Of a DNA stretch of 48,918 bases, positions 7,250 through 15,254 are shown piece after piece. Position 1 is the stretch's first letter. Every line of letters begins with the position of its first letter. The translations under genes and the position numbers were made by a program. The stretch covers positions 1 through 48,918 of the IMG/VR virus record IMGVR_UViG_3300036850_000045; one strand, written 5' to 3'. The notes beneath the pieces are model-generated. The model was not told the origin of the DNA. It did no database searches and saw only the letters and a list, made by a program, of their open reading frames with translations. Origin of the DNA: a virus.

Positions 7250-7968
7250 ACATGGTTGCGCTCATTCCCGCAAGAGCCGGGAGTCGCAGGGTGCCGGGCA
7301 AGAACATCCGACCGCTGGCGGGACATCCGCTCATCGCGTACACGATTGCCGCCGCGAAAGAGAGCGGCGTATTTTCGGACATCCTCGTATCCACCGAGCA
7401 TGAGGCGACCGGCAGGCTTACGGCGGCCTACGGGGCGACCTGGGTGAAACGGCTGCCAGAACTCGCACGTGATGATTCGCCGGATATTGCGTGGGTGAGC
7501 GATGCGCTCACATATGACAAGGATTCGACGTGGAACGCGTTCGCCATCTTGCGCCCGACGTCGCCCTTCCGCACGGCTGCGACGATCCGGCGCGCCTTCA
7601 TGCAGCTCAAGCGACAAGAAGTCCATTCGATTCGCGCGGTGCGGCCCGCGAAAGAGCATCCCGGCAAGCAATGGTTCATCGAGAACGGCTGCCTGAAGCC
7701 CGTCTTGGATTGGCGCCACGTTGACACCAAGCAGCCCTGGCACTCCATGCCGACACAGACCTTACCTCCAGCGTTCGTGCAGAACTCAAGTCTCGAAATG
7801 GCGTGGACCTACATCGTGAAGTCATTTGGGACGATTTCGGGGACGAAGATTGCTCCGTTTCTCACCCAAGAGCCAGAAGGGTTGGCCATCGACACGGAAG
7901 ACGATTGGACGACGGCGTATCAACTCGCGACGCGGCGACCCGAATTACTGCCGAAGGTGACGGCGTGA
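7246..7968 (+). CDS. neuA: CMP-nonulosonate (CMP-sialate) cytidylyltransferase
   Basis: A protein of 240 residues that should activate the nine-carbon acid with CTP to give CMP-sugar. The N-terminal IPARAGSRRVPGKNI is the nucleotide-binding signature of this family, followed by L-A-G-H-P-L-I-A-Y-T-I. ILRPTSPFR lies in the substrate-binding region. GTG at 7246 sits 8 bp after a gagggg site; an ATG at 7252 is also possible. With the synthase and cupin it forms an overlapping three-gene set that makes and activates one sugar. Confidence 0.88.
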   Translation: MNMVALIPARAGSRRVPGKNIRPLAGHPLIAYTIAAAKESGVFSDILVSTEHEATGRLTAAYGATWVKRLPELARDDSPDIAWVSDALTYDKDSTWNAFAILRPTSPFRTAATIRRAFMQLKRQEVHSIRAVRPAKEHPGKQWFIENGCLKPVLDWRHVDTKQPWHSMPTQTLPPAFVQNSSLEMAWTYIVKSFGTISGTKIAPFLTQEPEGLAIDTEDDWTTAYQLATRRPELLPKVTA

Positions 7969-8915
7969 CACGACTCGATCTCCACATGCGGTGGTTGTTG
8001 CGCGGCGGCGCGCCGATTCTCGTCGGGCCGTGGCTCAGCGAAGTCGGCTTCGAATCGCTGTACTGGATTCCCTTCGTCCATTACCTGCGCCATCGCTACA
8101 ACATCAAGAAAGAGCGGTTGATTGCGGTCACGCGGGGCGGGGCGGGCTTCTGGTATGACACGGAACAATCCGTGGAGCTGCTCGACTATGTACCGCTGAA
8201 GGACTTACGGCTGGCGCAGCTCGAGCAGCACGCATTGACCAAGAGCCTCAAGCAGACGACGATCACGCCGTGGGAACAGCGATTAATGCCGCTGATTGCC
8301 GCCAGGTGCGGGCTCCGGCGCTATCGGGTGCTGCATCCGTCGCTGATGTATGCCTTCTTTCATGACTGGTGGGCCAGCAAGATGAGCCTCGTGGAGTGCC
8401 TCCATCATCTACGGTTCGCGCCGATGCCGGTGCTGTTGCCGCCGCCTGAGTTGAATTTGCCCGAGCGGTATATTGCAACGAAATTCTATCAACGCCCGAC
8501 CTGGCCGTTGAATCAGGATATTCAGCACTGGACCGAGGACTTGCTCGGGCGCCTCGCGACGAAGATGCCGATTGTGTCGCTGTCGACTGGCCTGCCGGCC
8601 GATGATCACACCGATGCGATCATTCCCGGCGTGCTGAATCTTGTCGGTAAAGTCACACCCCAGAACAACTTAGCGATTCAGAGCGCGGTCATCGCCAAGT
8701 CACAGGCTTTCTTGGGAACTTACGGAGGAACAATGCAGCTCGCGGTCCGGCTGGGCGTGCCCGCGGCGGGTTTCTTCACCGAGTTCCGCGACACATCCTA
8801 TAGCCACTTGTTACTGACGAACTACCTCGGTGTGTCAGGGCAGCGACCGGTGTTTGTGGGGCGGCCTGGCGACGCGTCCTTTATCGCTCAGATTATCACC
8901 GGGATACAGGCGTAA
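7965..8915 (+). CDS. Glycosyltransferase-like or sugar-related protein
   Basis: A protein of 316 residues. It begins LLRGGAPILVGPWLSEVGFESLYW, and the C-terminal part SQAFLGTYGGTMQLAVRLGVPAAGFFTEF resembles the donor-site region of GT-B glycosyltransferases. It could transfer the CMP-activated sugar made by the three preceding genes, but no classic sialyltransferase motif is visible. GTG start overlaps the preceding stop. Last gene of the sugar island. Confidence 0.6.
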   Translation: MTRLDLHMRWLLRGGAPILVGPWLSEVGFESLYWIPFVHYLRHRYNIKKERLIAVTRGGAGFWYDTEQSVELLDYVPLKDLRLAQLEQHALTKSLKQTTITPWEQRLMPLIAARCGLRRYRVLHPSLMYAFFHDWWASKMSLVECLHHLRFAPMPVLLPPPELNLPERYIATKFYQRPTWPLNQDIQHWTEDLLGRLATKMPIVSLSTGLPADDHTDAIIPGVLNLVGKVTPQNNLAIQSAVIAKSQAFLGTYGGTMQLAVRLGVPAAGFFTEFRDTSYSHLLLTNYLGVSGQRPVFVGRPGDASFIAQIITGIQA

Positions 8916-8922
8916 TGCCCCA

Positions 8923-9114
8923 ATGAATGAGCCCCGCCTTCTAGACGTCTCCCAGGCGGCAAAGAGATGGAGCGTTTGCCCCGACACTATCCGCCGGTGG
9001 ATTAAGTCGAAGCGCCTCACGGCCATCAAGACGCTCGGGGGCGGGGGCTGGCGGATTCCAGAGACCGCGGTCCCACATCGGAAACCGGGCTCCACGTCTA
9101 CGTCCTCAACCTAA
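8923..9114 (+). CDS. MerR/BldC-like helix-turn-helix DNA-binding protein
   Basis: A protein of 63 residues consisting of one winged HTH: LLDVSQAAKRWSVCPDTIRRWIK is the helix-turn-helix and TLGGGGWRIPETAV is the wing, the pattern of excisionase-type and BldC-type proteins. Members such as BldC and lambda Xis bind direct repeats head to tail. The gene's stop codon lies within the first unit of a 10-bp direct-repeat array (9111-9150), and a matching array lies before the capsid genes. That makes it the best candidate to bind both, possibly as late-gene activator. Confidence 0.78.
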   Translation: MNEPRLLDVSQAAKRWSVCPDTIRRWIKSKRLTAIKTLGGGGWRIPETAVPHRKPGSTSTSST

Positions 9115-9150
9115 CATCCTCAGACTTCCGCAGAGATCTACAGACATCCG
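9111..9150 (+). promoter_or_regulatory. Helically phased direct-repeat array A (four 10-bp units)
   Basis: Four consecutive decamers start at 9111, 9121, 9131 and 9141: ctaacatcct, cagacttccg, cagagatcta, cagacatccg. Consensus CAGACATCCG; C1, A4 and T7 are invariant across this array and the matching one at 17570. One unit per helical turn suits a protein that polymerises along one face of DNA. It lies just upstream of the terminase genes, with a -10-like gaatct at 9166-9171. Confidence 0.75.
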
Positions 9151-9222
9151 CGGCTGAGTCCTGGCGAATCTGCGCGACACTGAACAGGCGTGTCTCGTTT
9201 GAAATCCGGGAATCCGTAATCA

Positions 9223-9609
9223 ATGCCACGCGGAGGCAAGCGGCCCGGCGCCGGGAAGCCGAAAGGCTACAAGCACAAACAGACGCTCGACAAAGAAGCG
9301 GCGCGACAGTTCTTGCGCGCACGTGTCATCGCCGAGCTTGCGCCTCTCGTCGAGGCCCAAATCGCGCAAGCCAAGGGCCTCAAATATCTCGTGACGCGCG
9401 ACAAAAAGACGGGGAAATTCATTCGCATCACTGAAGCGATGGCGCGTCACAAGTCACACTTGGCCGACAACGAGGAAATCATCGAGGTGTGGGAGAAGGA
9501 CCCATCGGTCCCAGCATTCATGGACCTGTTGAACAGAGCGCTGGACAAGCCGACGGAAGCCGTGACGCATGAGATCCAGGGCGGCATTTCCATCACATGG
9601 CAGAAGTAA
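9223..9609 (+). CDS. terS: Terminase small subunit-like DNA-binding protein
   Basis: A protein of 128 residues beginning with the GGKRPGAGKPKG motif typical of the N terminus of many phage small terminase and terminase-associated proteins, followed by an all-helical body. Small subunits recognise the packaging site and load the large subunit. It lies directly upstream of, and overlaps by 13 bp, the large terminase gene, which supports the call more than the sequence alone. Confidence 0.72.
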   Translation: MPRGGKRPGAGKPKGYKHKQTLDKEAARQFLRARVIAELAPLVEAQIAQAKGLKYLVTRDKKTGKFIRITEAMARHKSHLADNEEIIEVWEKDPSVPAFMDLLNRALDKPTEAVTHEIQGGISITWQK

Positions 9610-10928
9610 CCCATGTGGTCGTGCCCTACAAGCCGCGGCCGCTCCAACAGGCACTCCACGCGGCGCTCGAGACACATCGGTTCTCGGTGGCCGTCTGTCA
9701 TCGCCGATTCGGCAAAACCGTGATGGCGGTGAACCATCTCCAGAAAGCGGCGTTGACGTGCCAGAAGCCGCGACCCAGATTCGCGTATATCGCGCCGACC
9801 TATACGCAAGGCAAGGCCATTGCTTGGGATTACATGAAGCACTACGCGAGCCCGATTCCGAGCCATCTGCCGCATGAGTCAGAGTTGCGGGTCGACTACC
9901 CGAACGAGAGCCGCGTGCGCATCTTCGGGGCAGACAATCCCGACTCGCTGCGCGGCATCTACCTCGATGGCGTGGTGCTGGACGAATATGGACTGCAGCC
10001 ACCGAAGATCTTTAGTGAAGTCATTCGCCCGTTGCTGACCGATCGGCAAGGCTGGGCGCTATTCATTGGCACCCCGAACGGCAAGAACCAGTTTTACGAT
10101 GTGGCGCAGCAAGCGCAACGAGAATCGGATTGGTTCTTCGCGGAGTATCGCGCCTCGCAGACTGGCATTTTGTCGCAGTCTGAGCTGGACGACGCGAAGC
10201 GCTCCATGACGCCAGATGAATACGCCCAGGAGTTCGAGTGCTCCTTTGAGGCGTCCGTCAAAGGCGCCGTGTATGCGCGTGAGCTGCTCGCGACCCGTGA
10301 GTCTGGCCGACTGACGCGCGTGCCGTATGACCCGGCCGTGCCTGTCGATACCGATTGGGACCTAGGCTTCGGCGATACCACAGCGGTGTGGTTCTCACAG
10401 AGCTTCCCGTCTGGAGAGATTCGACTGATCGATTACTACGAAGCGGTCGGCCAGGGCCTGCCGCACTTTCTCTCGGTCCTGAAGGCGAAGAACTACGTCT
10501 ACGGGAATCATTGGGCGCCGCATGACATCCAACTGCTCGAGATGTCTGGGCAGAGCCGTCTCAAGGCCGCGCACAGTCTCGGGCTCAACTTCGTGATCTC
10601 GCCCAAGGTGGAGCACATCGAAGACGGCATCCACAATGTCAGGATGTTGTTACCGCGCTGTTATTTCGATGCGGATCGGTGTCGTGACGGTCTGGAAGCG
10701 TTGCACAACTACCGATGGAAACAGCCGCACGTGCAGGATCCGACCGGGCGCCCATTGCCTGTCCATGACTGGGCGAGTCACGGGGCGGACGCATTCAGGG
10801 GCCTCGCGACGCGGCATCTGACGCCACGGCCGAAGAAGCCGAAGCAAGAACAGGACATTGACATCAGCGAGCGGCAACTGTGGCGCGCGCGGCGGCATGC
10901 CGGCGTGGGACGTGGAGGATACGGGTAA
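9597..10928 (+). CDS. terL: Terminase large subunit
   Basis: The DNA-packaging motor and nuclease, 443 residues. The Walker A-type motif CHRRFGKT is at residues 34-41, the Walker B GVVLDEYG near residues 124-131, and a coupling-type GTPNGKN follows. The C-terminal RNase H-like nuclease shows DTDWDLGFGDT, WAPHD and the late DWASHGADAFR, supplying the metal-binding acidic residues. The length is normal for the family. Confidence 0.95.
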   Translation: MAEVTHVVVPYKPRPLQQALHAALETHRFSVAVCHRRFGKTVMAVNHLQKAALTCQKPRPRFAYIAPTYTQGKAIAWDYMKHYASPIPSHLPHESELRVDYPNESRVRIFGADNPDSLRGIYLDGVVLDEYGLQPPKIFSEVIRPLLTDRQGWALFIGTPNGKNQFYDVAQQAQRESDWFFAEYRASQTGILSQSELDDAKRSMTPDEYAQEFECSFEASVKGAVYARELLATRESGRLTRVPYDPAVPVDTDWDLGFGDTTAVWFSQSFPSGEIRLIDYYEAVGQGLPHFLSVLKAKNYVYGNHWAPHDIQLLEMSGQSRLKAAHSLGLNFVISPKVEHIEDGIHNVRMLLPRCYFDADRCRDGLEALHNYRWKQPHVQDPTGRPLPVHDWASHGADAFRGLATRHLTPRPKKPKQEQDIDISERQLWRARRHAGVGRGGYG

Positions 10929-11059
10929 TGCCTTTCAAGAAAATCGCGACAAATGTCTACAAATCGCCCAGCGGCAGAACCTGGACGAAGAAACAAGTCG
11001 AGGCCTACTACGCGACGGACGGCTTCAGTAAGCCGGTGAAATCCAAGAAGGGGAAGTAG
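10928..11059 (+). CDS. Micro-protein with lysine-rich tail (43 aa)
   Basis: Starts at the ATG overlapping the terminase stop (taATG) and ends in KSKKGK. A basic 43-residue protein with a short helical segment KKQVEAYYA. Small basic proteins next to terminase may bind DNA or the connector, but nothing specific is recognised. Confidence 0.5.
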   Translation: MPFKKIATNVYKSPSGRTWTKKQVEAYYATDGFSKPVKSKKGK

Positions 11060-11128
11060 ATGGCGCAGACCAGCAAGACGTTCATTGAGCTGACTGGACG
11101 GCCGCCCAAGAAGGGCAAGAGCAAGTAG
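11060..11128 (+). CDS. Micro-protein with RPPKK tail (22 aa)
   Basis: A 22-codon frame starting directly after the preceding stop (tagATG) and ending in the tail RPPKKGKSK. The tail resembles that of the next protein (RKPKKGKCK), and a second 22-codon frame at 40994 ends RPPKKKHKK. Conservation of length and tail in unlinked places argues that it is translated. Function unknown. Confidence 0.4.
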   Translation: MAQTSKTFIELTGRPPKKGKSK

Positions 11129-11131
11129 CCG

Positions 11132-11389
11132 ATGAGTGGCTTGCGAGAGCAGTTGGTGTATGCGGCGGAGCGACTCGCTGAGACAGCGGACAACAACAAG
11201 CCGCACCTCATAGCATTTGTGCGACAGCCTGAAGCCGACTCGATTGTTGTGCAGGATGGGATGTTGATATGGATTCCAAGCGGCGTTGATTTCGATGCAT
11301 GGTGGGCGGCACGGAAGGCGCGCCGACCAAGCCGCGTTGACTTCGATGCATTGTGGGGACGCAAGCCCAAGAAGGGCAAGTGCAAGTAG
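11132..11389 (+). CDS. Small protein with duplicated VDFDA segment
   Basis: A protein of 85 residues: a helical N terminus, a beta segment (SIVVQDGMLIWIP), then two copies of a VDFDA(W/L)W unit about 20 residues apart, visible also in the DNA as repeated gttga(t/c)ttcgatgcat. It ends in the lysine-rich tail shared with the preceding micro-protein. Unknown role in the head module. Confidence 0.55.
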   Translation: MSGLREQLVYAAERLAETADNNKPHLIAFVRQPEADSIVVQDGMLIWIPSGVDFDAWWAARKARRPSRVDFDALWGRKPKKGKCK

Positions 11390-11392
11390 GCG

Positions 11393-11539
11393 ATGGGCGA
11401 CAGTGCCTTCTGGCGGGACGTGGCCTCGCAGGGTATCGGTGATCTCTTGGCTGGTGTGATCCTGGTGGCACTCGCGGTCTGGGCGGAAGCCAAGATGGAC
11501 CGACAACGCGACGATCGGAGAGATGCGCGTGGCGAATGA
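11393..11539 (+). CDS. Small single-pass membrane protein (48 aa)
   Basis: A 48-residue frame with one hydrophobic segment (residues 14-33, GIGDLLAGVILVALAVWAEA) and a charged C-terminal tail (KMDRQRDDRRDARGE), so it should sit in the inner membrane with a basic tail. It begins 3 bp after the previous stop and overlaps the next gene by 17 bp. Confidence 0.5.
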   Translation: MGDSAFWRDVASQGIGDLLAGVILVALAVWAEAKMDRQRDDRRDARGE

Positions 11540-11858
11540 CCCGATCGCGGTCGCACGCATGGCCAGAGCGCTCAAGGAAATCGCGGGTGGCCAAGGCGGA
11601 AATGATGACTATTTCCTGCGGCTTGCGGACCAAGCGGTCACGGAATGCGGCAGAACGATCACGTTGGTGCTAGATGCCTTACCGCCCGAGCCGTTTCTGG
11701 TGCTGACGAAGCCGAGCCGCGGCGACCAGCTCCGCGTGCTCGCGACGGCGGCGACCGTGCTGGATGCTCAGGCCGCGGCGACAGACTACTTGCAACGGCA
11801 AGGCACGGGCTCGGTCTCACTCGCGGAGATCCGGCGCGTGGTGACGGTGGTCGGGTAG
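11523..11858 (+). CDS. Helical protein, unknown
   Basis: A protein of 111 residues, nearly all helical, alanine- and leucine-rich, with no motif I recognise. It lies between terminase and portal, the usual place for small head-assembly proteins. ATG 11523 and GTG 11529 are both possible starts. Confidence 0.55.
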   Translation: MRVANDPIAVARMARALKEIAGGQGGNDDYFLRLADQAVTECGRTITLVLDALPPEPFLVLTKPSRGDQLRVLATAATVLDAQAAATDYLQRQGTGSVSLAEIRRVVTVVG

Positions 11859-12418
11859 TGCCATTTGATAGCAACGGAGACATCTGTCTCCAGCTCTGGG
11901 CAGAGGCGTCCGCGAAGATCCCGATTGAGTTTCCGCTCGATGCCACTGTTCTTGAGATTGGCTGCGCGGAAGCGGACTGGATGACGCCCATGCTCGTCGA
12001 GCGGCCCGACCTGAAGATCACGGGCATCGACTGGCGACCCTGTGAACGGCCTGGACTGGTGTATCAAGCAGACGTGATGACCGTGCAGTTTCCAGAGGGC
12101 AGCTTCGATGCGATCGTGGGGATTTCGAGCATTGAACATATCGGGCTCGGGCATTACGACGACGACCCCACAGACGATTACGGTGATTGTCGAACCATGC
12201 TCAATGTGGTGCGGTGGCTCAAGCCGGGCGGGTTTGTGTATTGCGATGTCCCCTATAACACGACAGGTTATTACGTCTGTGGCACATCGCATCGGATCTA
12301 TGACGATCTGGCGATCCGGGACCGATTGATTGTGCCCGGGCTGTCGCTGAAGGCGCAAGCGTTTCACAAGCCCGAGGGCGAGATGCATTACACCATGTTG
12401 CTGGCGGTGAAGGATTGA
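11858..12418 (+). CDS. Class I SAM-dependent methyltransferase (methyltransferase 11-like)
   Basis: A protein of 186 residues. ATVLEIGCAEADW is the SAM-binding motif I, TGIDW the end of strand 2, FDAIVGISSIEHIG the motif IV/V region, and VRWLKPGGFVYCDVP the conserved post-motif strand. This is the small-molecule or glycan methyltransferase type, not a DNA methylase. GTG start overlaps the previous stop. Its place inside the packaging module, away from the sugar island, is odd; a virion or surface glycan substrate is possible. Confidence 0.8.
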   Translation: MPFDSNGDICLQLWAEASAKIPIEFPLDATVLEIGCAEADWMTPMLVERPDLKITGIDWRPCERPGLVYQADVMTVQFPEGSFDAIVGISSIEHIGLGHYDDDPTDDYGDCRTMLNVVRWLKPGGFVYCDVPYNTTGYYVCGTSHRIYDDLAIRDRLIVPGLSLKAQAFHKPEGEMHYTMLLAVKD

Positions 12419-12669
12419 CAGACACACTCTTCGGCGAAGTATTGCGCTCAGTTCGCGGCGAAATACCAATGAGAGACGCGAACATTGAGCGCATCGAACG
12501 GCTGGAAGTGCTGGTGTGGGCGCTACTCCAAGTGACGCAGACGGGCACGCTTGACCACCGCTTGGCGGCGCTACATGTTCTTGACGAGGCACGTGAAGAG
12601 ACCCCCATTTCAATCATCCAGATAGCAAAAAGGCTTTGGCGGGACTTGTCAAGGCCGGCGAAGGACTGA
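12415..12669 (+). CDS. Small helical protein, unknown
   Basis: A protein of up to 84 residues. TTG 12415 overlaps the methyltransferase stop and follows a gaagga sequence with almost no spacing; ATG 12469 gives a shorter form starting MRDANIERIERLE. The helical centre looks amphipathic. The stop overlaps the portal start (tgATG). Confidence 0.5.
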   Translation: MTDTLFGEVLRSVRGEIPMRDANIERIERLEVLVWALLQVTQTGTLDHRLAALHVLDEAREETPISIIQIAKRLWRDLSRPAKD

Positions 12670-14696
12670 TGGCTAAACAAGCCCGCAAGCCGTTCGAGGT
12701 AAAGCCCAAGGGCCGCACGTTTGACGATCTCGCGGATGAACTTGCCAATGACATCACCGAAGGGCTCGCGGCGCGATCTGCCTCGGAACTCGACGTCGCT
12801 TACTGGCACACGCTCTACGAACAAGGCCGCACGCGCAACCGGAACACCACCGTGGCCGACGCCGCGGACCTGACCAGCCATATCGGAACCGAGAAGGTGG
12901 ATGCGCTCCGCGCGCGTTTGGTGAAGACCGTGATGAGCGCCGAGCCGGTCTACACCGTGGAGGGCTGGGGCGAGGCGGAAAAGAAAGCGCCGTTCGTGGA
13001 AGAGTTCCACCAATGGCAGCTGGAAATGGAAGGTTTCCAGTCGGCATTCTCGCGCGCAGTGCATCTCGCGCTCATTGAGCCGATGGGTGTGCTGGAAGTC
13101 TACGAAGACACGATCCGGCGGCCGGTGCGGAAGACGATTCGCGCCGCGCTGGAACTCGCGCCGGATGGCTCCGCGATCGTTGGCGAAGACATGCAGCCAC
13201 AACTGCAGCAGAACCCGCAGACGCGCAAGTACGTGGAGACCGACGAGAACACGCCGTCCGCGGAAGTGGAGATTGACGATTATGAGGTGGTGGCTCGTGG
13301 TCCCCGACATCGCACTGTTGCTTATCGGGATTTTCTTGTGCTCCCTGGTCACGCGCGTGAGAAAGCGGATGTTTGGGGCTACGGCAAGCGATTTTTCCGC
13401 CGCGTGGACGAACTCAAGGAACGGGTTGAGGCCGGACTCTACGACAAAGACGCCGTAGAAAGCTTGGGCACTGATGACGAGCATGCTTCTGAGACTACTC
13501 TGGCTGGTGAACCTCTTGGTGTTACGGCTAAATCCACCGATCGCGCGGAAAAGGAACTCTGGGAACTACTGTTCCTGAAGGATCTTGGCGAAGGGCTGCG
13601 CTGGTATGTCGCCACGCTCTACAAAGACACGCCGACGCTCCTCCGTTTGCAGTATGACGACATCGGCCGCCCGCGCTACTTCCCGTTTATTCCATTCCCC
13701 AGACCGCATCGCTATGAAGGCTACTCCGTCATCGGGCACAAGCTGATTACATCGATCGAAGAGCACACGGCGTGGCGCAACATGGACGCGGATCGCGGGG
13801 CGATGCAGCTCCAGATGCCCATGCAGCGGGTACAGGGCGCGCTCTGGGATCCAGACGAACAGCCCATTGGCGCGAAAGCCGTGATCGATGTGCGGCAGAT
13901 TGGCGAAATTGTCCCGCTGGACATCCCCGACATGACGGGTTCTGCGGAGGAACGTATCTCGCGCTGTGAGCGCGCCGCCGAGCGACTGATTGGCGTGACG
14001 GACGTGGCTGCCGGCGTGACGCAGACCGAGAAGCGCACGCTGGGCGAAGTCAATGCGACGCTGGAGCAGTCCTTCGTCCGGATTGACGAGGCGAAAGCGA
14101 ACATCAACGAAACGCTCGAAGAGATCGGGCAAGTGCGCCACATCATGTGGAAGCGGGCGCTCGCCGAGATGGGTGCCGAAGGCTTGGAAGCTCCGCCCTC
14201 GGTGCAACAGTCGCTGATGCTGCGCGGGGCGCTGCAAGGGCCTGGCGCGCCGATGGAGCAAGCGCCGCCTGACCTGCATAGCCCGCTCTCGCTGATCGGC
14301 TTGGAAGTGCGTCAGCCCGACGTCGCGCCGACGATGCCGAATCTGCGGTTCACGGCCGAGATGATGGAGGGCGTGTTTCGGTTCAAGCCGAAGGGCTCGG
14401 TTGAGACCGCGGACAAGAACAAGCTGCGCGTCGACTTCAACCAGTCGCTACAGGCGATCGGTGGCTTGGCGGCGACCAATCCGATGATTGCGGCGATTCT
14501 CCAGACACCTTCTGCGGCGAAGGCACTGCTCGAGCAGTGGGTGCGGTTGTATCACGTCAACGACAAGCAGGCGTTTTTGGGCAGTGAAGCGATGCAGGCC
14601 ATGCAGCAGGCGATGATGATGCGCCAGGCGATGGGCACGCCGCCGGGCGCCCCGACGCAGGGACCGCAGCCACCCCAAGGAGCGCCGCCGGCATGA
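12669..14696 (+). CDS. Portal (head-tail connector) protein
   Basis: A protein of 675 residues, in the size range of large P22/podovirus-type portals, which form the dodecameric ring through which DNA enters and leaves the head. It is soluble, mixed alpha/beta in the first 380 residues, then has long helices (SAEERISRCERAAERLIGV, ANINETLEEIGQVRHIMWKRAL) as in portal stem and crown regions, and ends in a Met/Gln/Pro-rich tail. It follows terminase and precedes scaffold and capsid. The ATG at 12669 is coupled to the upstream stop. Confidence 0.85.
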   Translation: MAKQARKPFEVKPKGRTFDDLADELANDITEGLAARSASELDVAYWHTLYEQGRTRNRNTTVADAADLTSHIGTEKVDALRARLVKTVMSAEPVYTVEGWGEAEKKAPFVEEFHQWQLEMEGFQSAFSRAVHLALIEPMGVLEVYEDTIRRPVRKTIRAALELAPDGSAIVGEDMQPQLQQNPQTRKYVETDENTPSAEVEIDDYEVVARGPRHRTVAYRDFLVLPGHAREKADVWGYGKRFFRRVDELKERVEAGLYDKDAVESLGTDDEHASETTLAGEPLGVTAKSTDRAEKELWELLFLKDLGEGLRWYVATLYKDTPTLLRLQYDDIGRPRYFPFIPFPRPHRYEGYSVIGHKLITSIEEHTAWRNMDADRGAMQLQMPMQRVQGALWDPDEQPIGAKAVIDVRQIGEIVPLDIPDMTGSAEERISRCERAAERLIGVTDVAAGVTQTEKRTLGEVNATLEQSFVRIDEAKANINETLEEIGQVRHIMWKRALAEMGAEGLEAPPSVQQSLMLRGALQGPGAPMEQAPPDLHSPLSLIGLEVRQPDVAPTMPNLRFTAEMMEGVFRFKPKGSVETADKNKLRVDFNQSLQAIGGLAATNPMIAAILQTPSAAKALLEQWVRLYHVNDKQAFLGSEAMQAMQQAMMMRQAMGTPPGAPTQGPQPPQGAPPA

Positions 14697-14698
14697 GA

Positions 14699-14773
14699 CG
14701 CGACAGTCTTACCACGGATAAACGAACGCGGGCACGCAGCCGTTGTGTGGGAGTTGAACCCACTTTGTCGCGC
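14699..14773 (-). ncRNA. Candidate structured small RNA with a tRNA T-arm-like hairpin
   Basis: The intergenic gap after the portal gene folds on the minus strand as follows. A 7-bp closing stem pairs CGCGACA (14772-14766) with TGTCGCG (14705-14699). Then comes a 5-bp stem GTGGG/CCCAC with the 7-base loop TTCAACT (14763-14747), which fits the TTCRANY T-loop rule. A -10 promoter element on the same strand predicts transcription from 14773, right at the closing stem. Total size 75 nt. No complete cloverleaf or anticodon arm can be drawn, so it is not called a tRNA. Confidence 0.4.
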
Positions 14774-14779
14774 AGGACC

Positions 14780-14788
14780 AGTATAGCA
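14780..14788 (-). promoter_or_regulatory. Extended -10 promoter element, minus strand
   Basis: Reads TGCTATACT on the minus strand, an extended -10 (TGn plus TATACT). The predicted start point is 14773. The -35 region is weak (gatttc at 17-bp spacing). It points against the late operon, towards the structured element. Confidence 0.4.
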
Positions 14789-15117
14789 TGAACGAGACCG
14801 CCGAAATCCTTGAGCACGGGTTGTCCTCCGCGTTCTGGAAGCTTTTTTGTGAGCACGTCAACACCGAGTGGGGCGGCATCGGACGTCGCTTCGAGGGCGC
14901 GATCAACGACCTCGCGAATCAACACGAGAACGACGCGGTGCTGGTGAGCAAGATGCGCCAGATTGCCGTGGCGCGCCGCGAGATTCTCAAGCTGCTGCAA
15001 TGGCCGCAAGAAGAACTCAAGCGGCAGACGGCGAGCGAGCAAGAGATCAGCATCCCGCACGGACGATCGCCGCTCAACCAGGAACTCGTGAGTTTTGGTC
15101 GGCGAGGTGGACTGTGA
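14788..15117 (+). CDS. Helical head-module protein, unknown
   Basis: A protein of 109 residues, mostly helical. It lies between portal and co-chaperonin and includes a Trp-Pro turn (LLQWPQEELKRQ) near residue 70. No family recognised; small head or portal-associated factors are usual here. Its stop overlaps the next GTG start. Confidence 0.55.
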   Translation: MNETAEILEHGLSSAFWKLFCEHVNTEWGGIGRRFEGAINDLANQHENDAVLVSKMRQIAVARREILKLLQWPQEELKRQTASEQEISIPHGRSPLNQELVSFGRRGGL

Positions 15118-15254
15118 CGCGCATTCCGTCTTCGTGGGGCGACACCTTAACATTCGTGGCGATAGTTCTGACCTATTTGGCCGGCCTTGCCGTGTTCGTC
15201 CTCACGATGGATTGGCTGTTGACGGCCATTGAAAAAATAAACAGGCTGCCATGA
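15114..15254 (+). CDS. Small single-pass membrane protein (46 aa)
   Basis: A 46-residue protein with one strong membrane segment (residues 12-37, LTFVAIVLTYLAGLAVFVLT). GTG start overlaps the preceding stop and its own stop overlaps the co-chaperonin start. Small membrane proteins inside head modules are uncommon; role unknown. Confidence 0.5.
   Translation: MTRIPSSWGDTLTFVAIVLTYLAGLAVFVLTMDWLLTAIEKINRLP

Noticed and set aside
12219-13484. Minus-strand frame of 421 codons opposite methyltransferase and portal genes
   Set aside because: Antisense of well-supported + genes; the product is His/Arg-rich shadow sequence, typical in GC-rich DNA.
14699-14773. Complete tRNA gene
   Set aside because: T-arm and a 7-bp stem are present but the order of arms does not match a tRNA, with no matching acceptor for the T-arm flank, no anticodon arm and no CCA.
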